Assembly (NCBI GenBank): GCA_964596135.1
Contig: CAZQTF010000207.1
Coordinates: 1-6,623 of the forward strand
Direction: 5' to 3'
DNA: 6,623 nucleotides
Source: JADJNW01 sp964596135
GTDB taxonomy: Bacteria > Bacteroidota > Bacteroidia > Chitinophagales > Saprospiraceae
Shown: positions 5,995 through 6,623 of the stretch, in pieces
How positions within the stretch are numbered: position 1 is the stretch's first letter
Layout of the letters: each line of letters starts with the position of its first letter
Program-made: the position numbers and the translations under genes
The notes under the pieces: model-generated
The model's database searches: none
Seen by the model: only the letters and a program-made list of their open reading frames with translations
What the model was told of the DNA's origin: nothing

Positions 5995-6071
5995 AATATA
6001 ACTACTTTGCTTCGCCTCGCTTTGTGCTATCGGATGAACAACAGCCTGATAAATCACGGAACAACAACCAA

Positions 6072-6623
6072 TTATTTCTTCTCCATCTTCCCGTCTGCAC
6101 TGATTACCAGCGGCGATTCCGGAAAATCGGTTTTGGTCAGATCAATAATCGTTTTGATGGCGCGCTTTTGCGGGTCAATCTTTGGTCCGTGCGTTTTTTG
6201 CTGATAAATCGGCACAATCTCACCGCTCAGAAATTCGCCCTCTTGATTAATTTCCAGTTTTACGATTGGTGCAATGCCAGCCGGTCCTGCCAGGCTAAAG
6301 CGACCGTAGGTGCAGAAATTTCCCAGGCTGTAAGCAATAAAGCGATTTTTATAAAGCTCCACTGCGCGCGTCACATGTGGACCATGCCCAAAGATAATGT
6401 CGGCGCCAGCATCAATCATCGCATGTGCAAAAGCATACACATCGCCGCGATTTTCACCAACATACGTTTCTGACTTTCTGGGCACATGCTGGTGGCTGGC
6501 ACCTTCTGCTCCTCCATGAAACGAAACAATTACTATATCGCTTTCCTCCACTAATTTGCTCACAATCCTTTTTGCATTTGCGATATCCCGCAGATTGCAG
6601 GTGCCGCTGTTGGGTGCAAAAGC
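6072..6623 (-). CDS. CapA-family protein (PGA_cap domain), C-terminal 183 residues (gene cut by right edge)
   Basis: This is the 3' part of a CapA-like gene; the frame is open to the window edge, so the start lies outside. CapA proteins have a calcineurin-like metallophosphoesterase fold and are named for poly-gamma-glutamate capsule synthesis, but most homologues outside Bacillus have no proven role. Visible landmarks, counted from the edge, are the leading AFAPNSGTCNLRDI, IVIVSFHGGAEG at 30-41, GENRGDVYAFAHAMIDAGAD at 56-75, the hallmark GHGPHVTRAVELY at 79-91 and IAYSLGNF at 96-103. H36, E40, H80 and H83 are candidate metal or active-site residues. The GTG at 6561-6563 is an internal valine, not the start, because family-typical sequence continues upstream. 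The gene converges on the lipoprotein gene across 77 bp (5995-6071), in which I find no convincing terminator hairpin, only an 11-bp direct repeat (6036-6046 and 6059-6069, one mismatch). Confidence 0.93.
   Translation of the reverse strand, partial: AFAPNSGTCNLRDIANAKRIVSKLVEESDIVIVSFHGGAEGASHQHVPRKSETYVGENRGDVYAFAHAMIDAGADIIFGHGPHVTRAVELYKNRFIAYSLGNFCTYGRFSLAGPAGIAPIVKLEINQEGEFLSGEIVPIYQQKTHGPKIDPQKRAIKTIIDLTKTDFPESPLVISADGKMEKK

Noticed and set aside
5995..6071. Terminator between the convergent lipoprotein and CapA-family genes
   Set aside because: No stem longer than about four base pairs with a T tail was found on either strand.
5952..6473. 173-codon open frame on the plus strand
   Set aside because: It overlaps the end of the lipoprotein gene and runs antisense to the CapA-family gene, whose motifs are convincing.

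Overview
The window looks like chromosomal housekeeping DNA from a member of the Bacteroidota. Three things point there: the LpxC-FabZ fusion protein that is typical of this phylum, the order lpxD / lpxC-fabZ / lpxA, and three matches to the Bacteroidota -7 promoter element TAnnTTTG placed just upstream of genes. A DUF4348-like lipoprotein fits the same phylum. A Saprospiria- or Chitinophagia-like member is a guess from protein style only.

Left half (1-3709, all minus strand): reading leftwards, lpxD, then lpxC-fabZ, lpxA and the start of an ABC-transporter ATPase gene that runs off the left edge. LpxA adds the first 3-hydroxyacyl chain to UDP-GlcNAc, LpxC removes the acetyl group and LpxD adds the second 3-hydroxyacyl chain. 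These are the first three steps of lipid A synthesis. The FabZ half of the fusion dehydrates 3-hydroxyacyl-ACP, the same pool that LpxA and LpxD draw on, so the fusion sits where fatty-acid and lipid A synthesis compete. lpxC-fabZ, lpxA and the ABC gene are nearly abutting or overlapping and should be one transcript. A -7 element in the 118-bp gap behind lpxD suggests that this transcript also has its own promoter.

Centre (3710-3885): a divergent control region between lpxD and hemC. It has one -7 element facing each way and a tandem 15-bp repeat directly upstream of the lpxD element. The lpxD element is so close to the ATG that its mRNA may have almost no leader. hemC has no possible ATG start and must begin at TTG.

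Right half (3886-5994, plus strand): hemC and hemD, consecutive enzymes of tetrapyrrole synthesis (porphobilinogen to hydroxymethylbilane to uroporphyrinogen III), then a small DUF4348-like lipoprotein gene 28 bp behind hemD. The window closes with the 3' part of a convergent CapA-family gene (6072-6623, minus strand).

I see no tRNA, rRNA, CRISPR array, insertion sequence or prophage gene. The cassette is mostly conventional and I do not see a clearly new biological system. The points most worth a second look are the ABC ATPase with a degenerate Q-loop tied to the lpx operon, the possibly leaderless lpxD promoter with its tandem repeat, the TTG start of hemC, and the lipoprotein attached to the hem genes.
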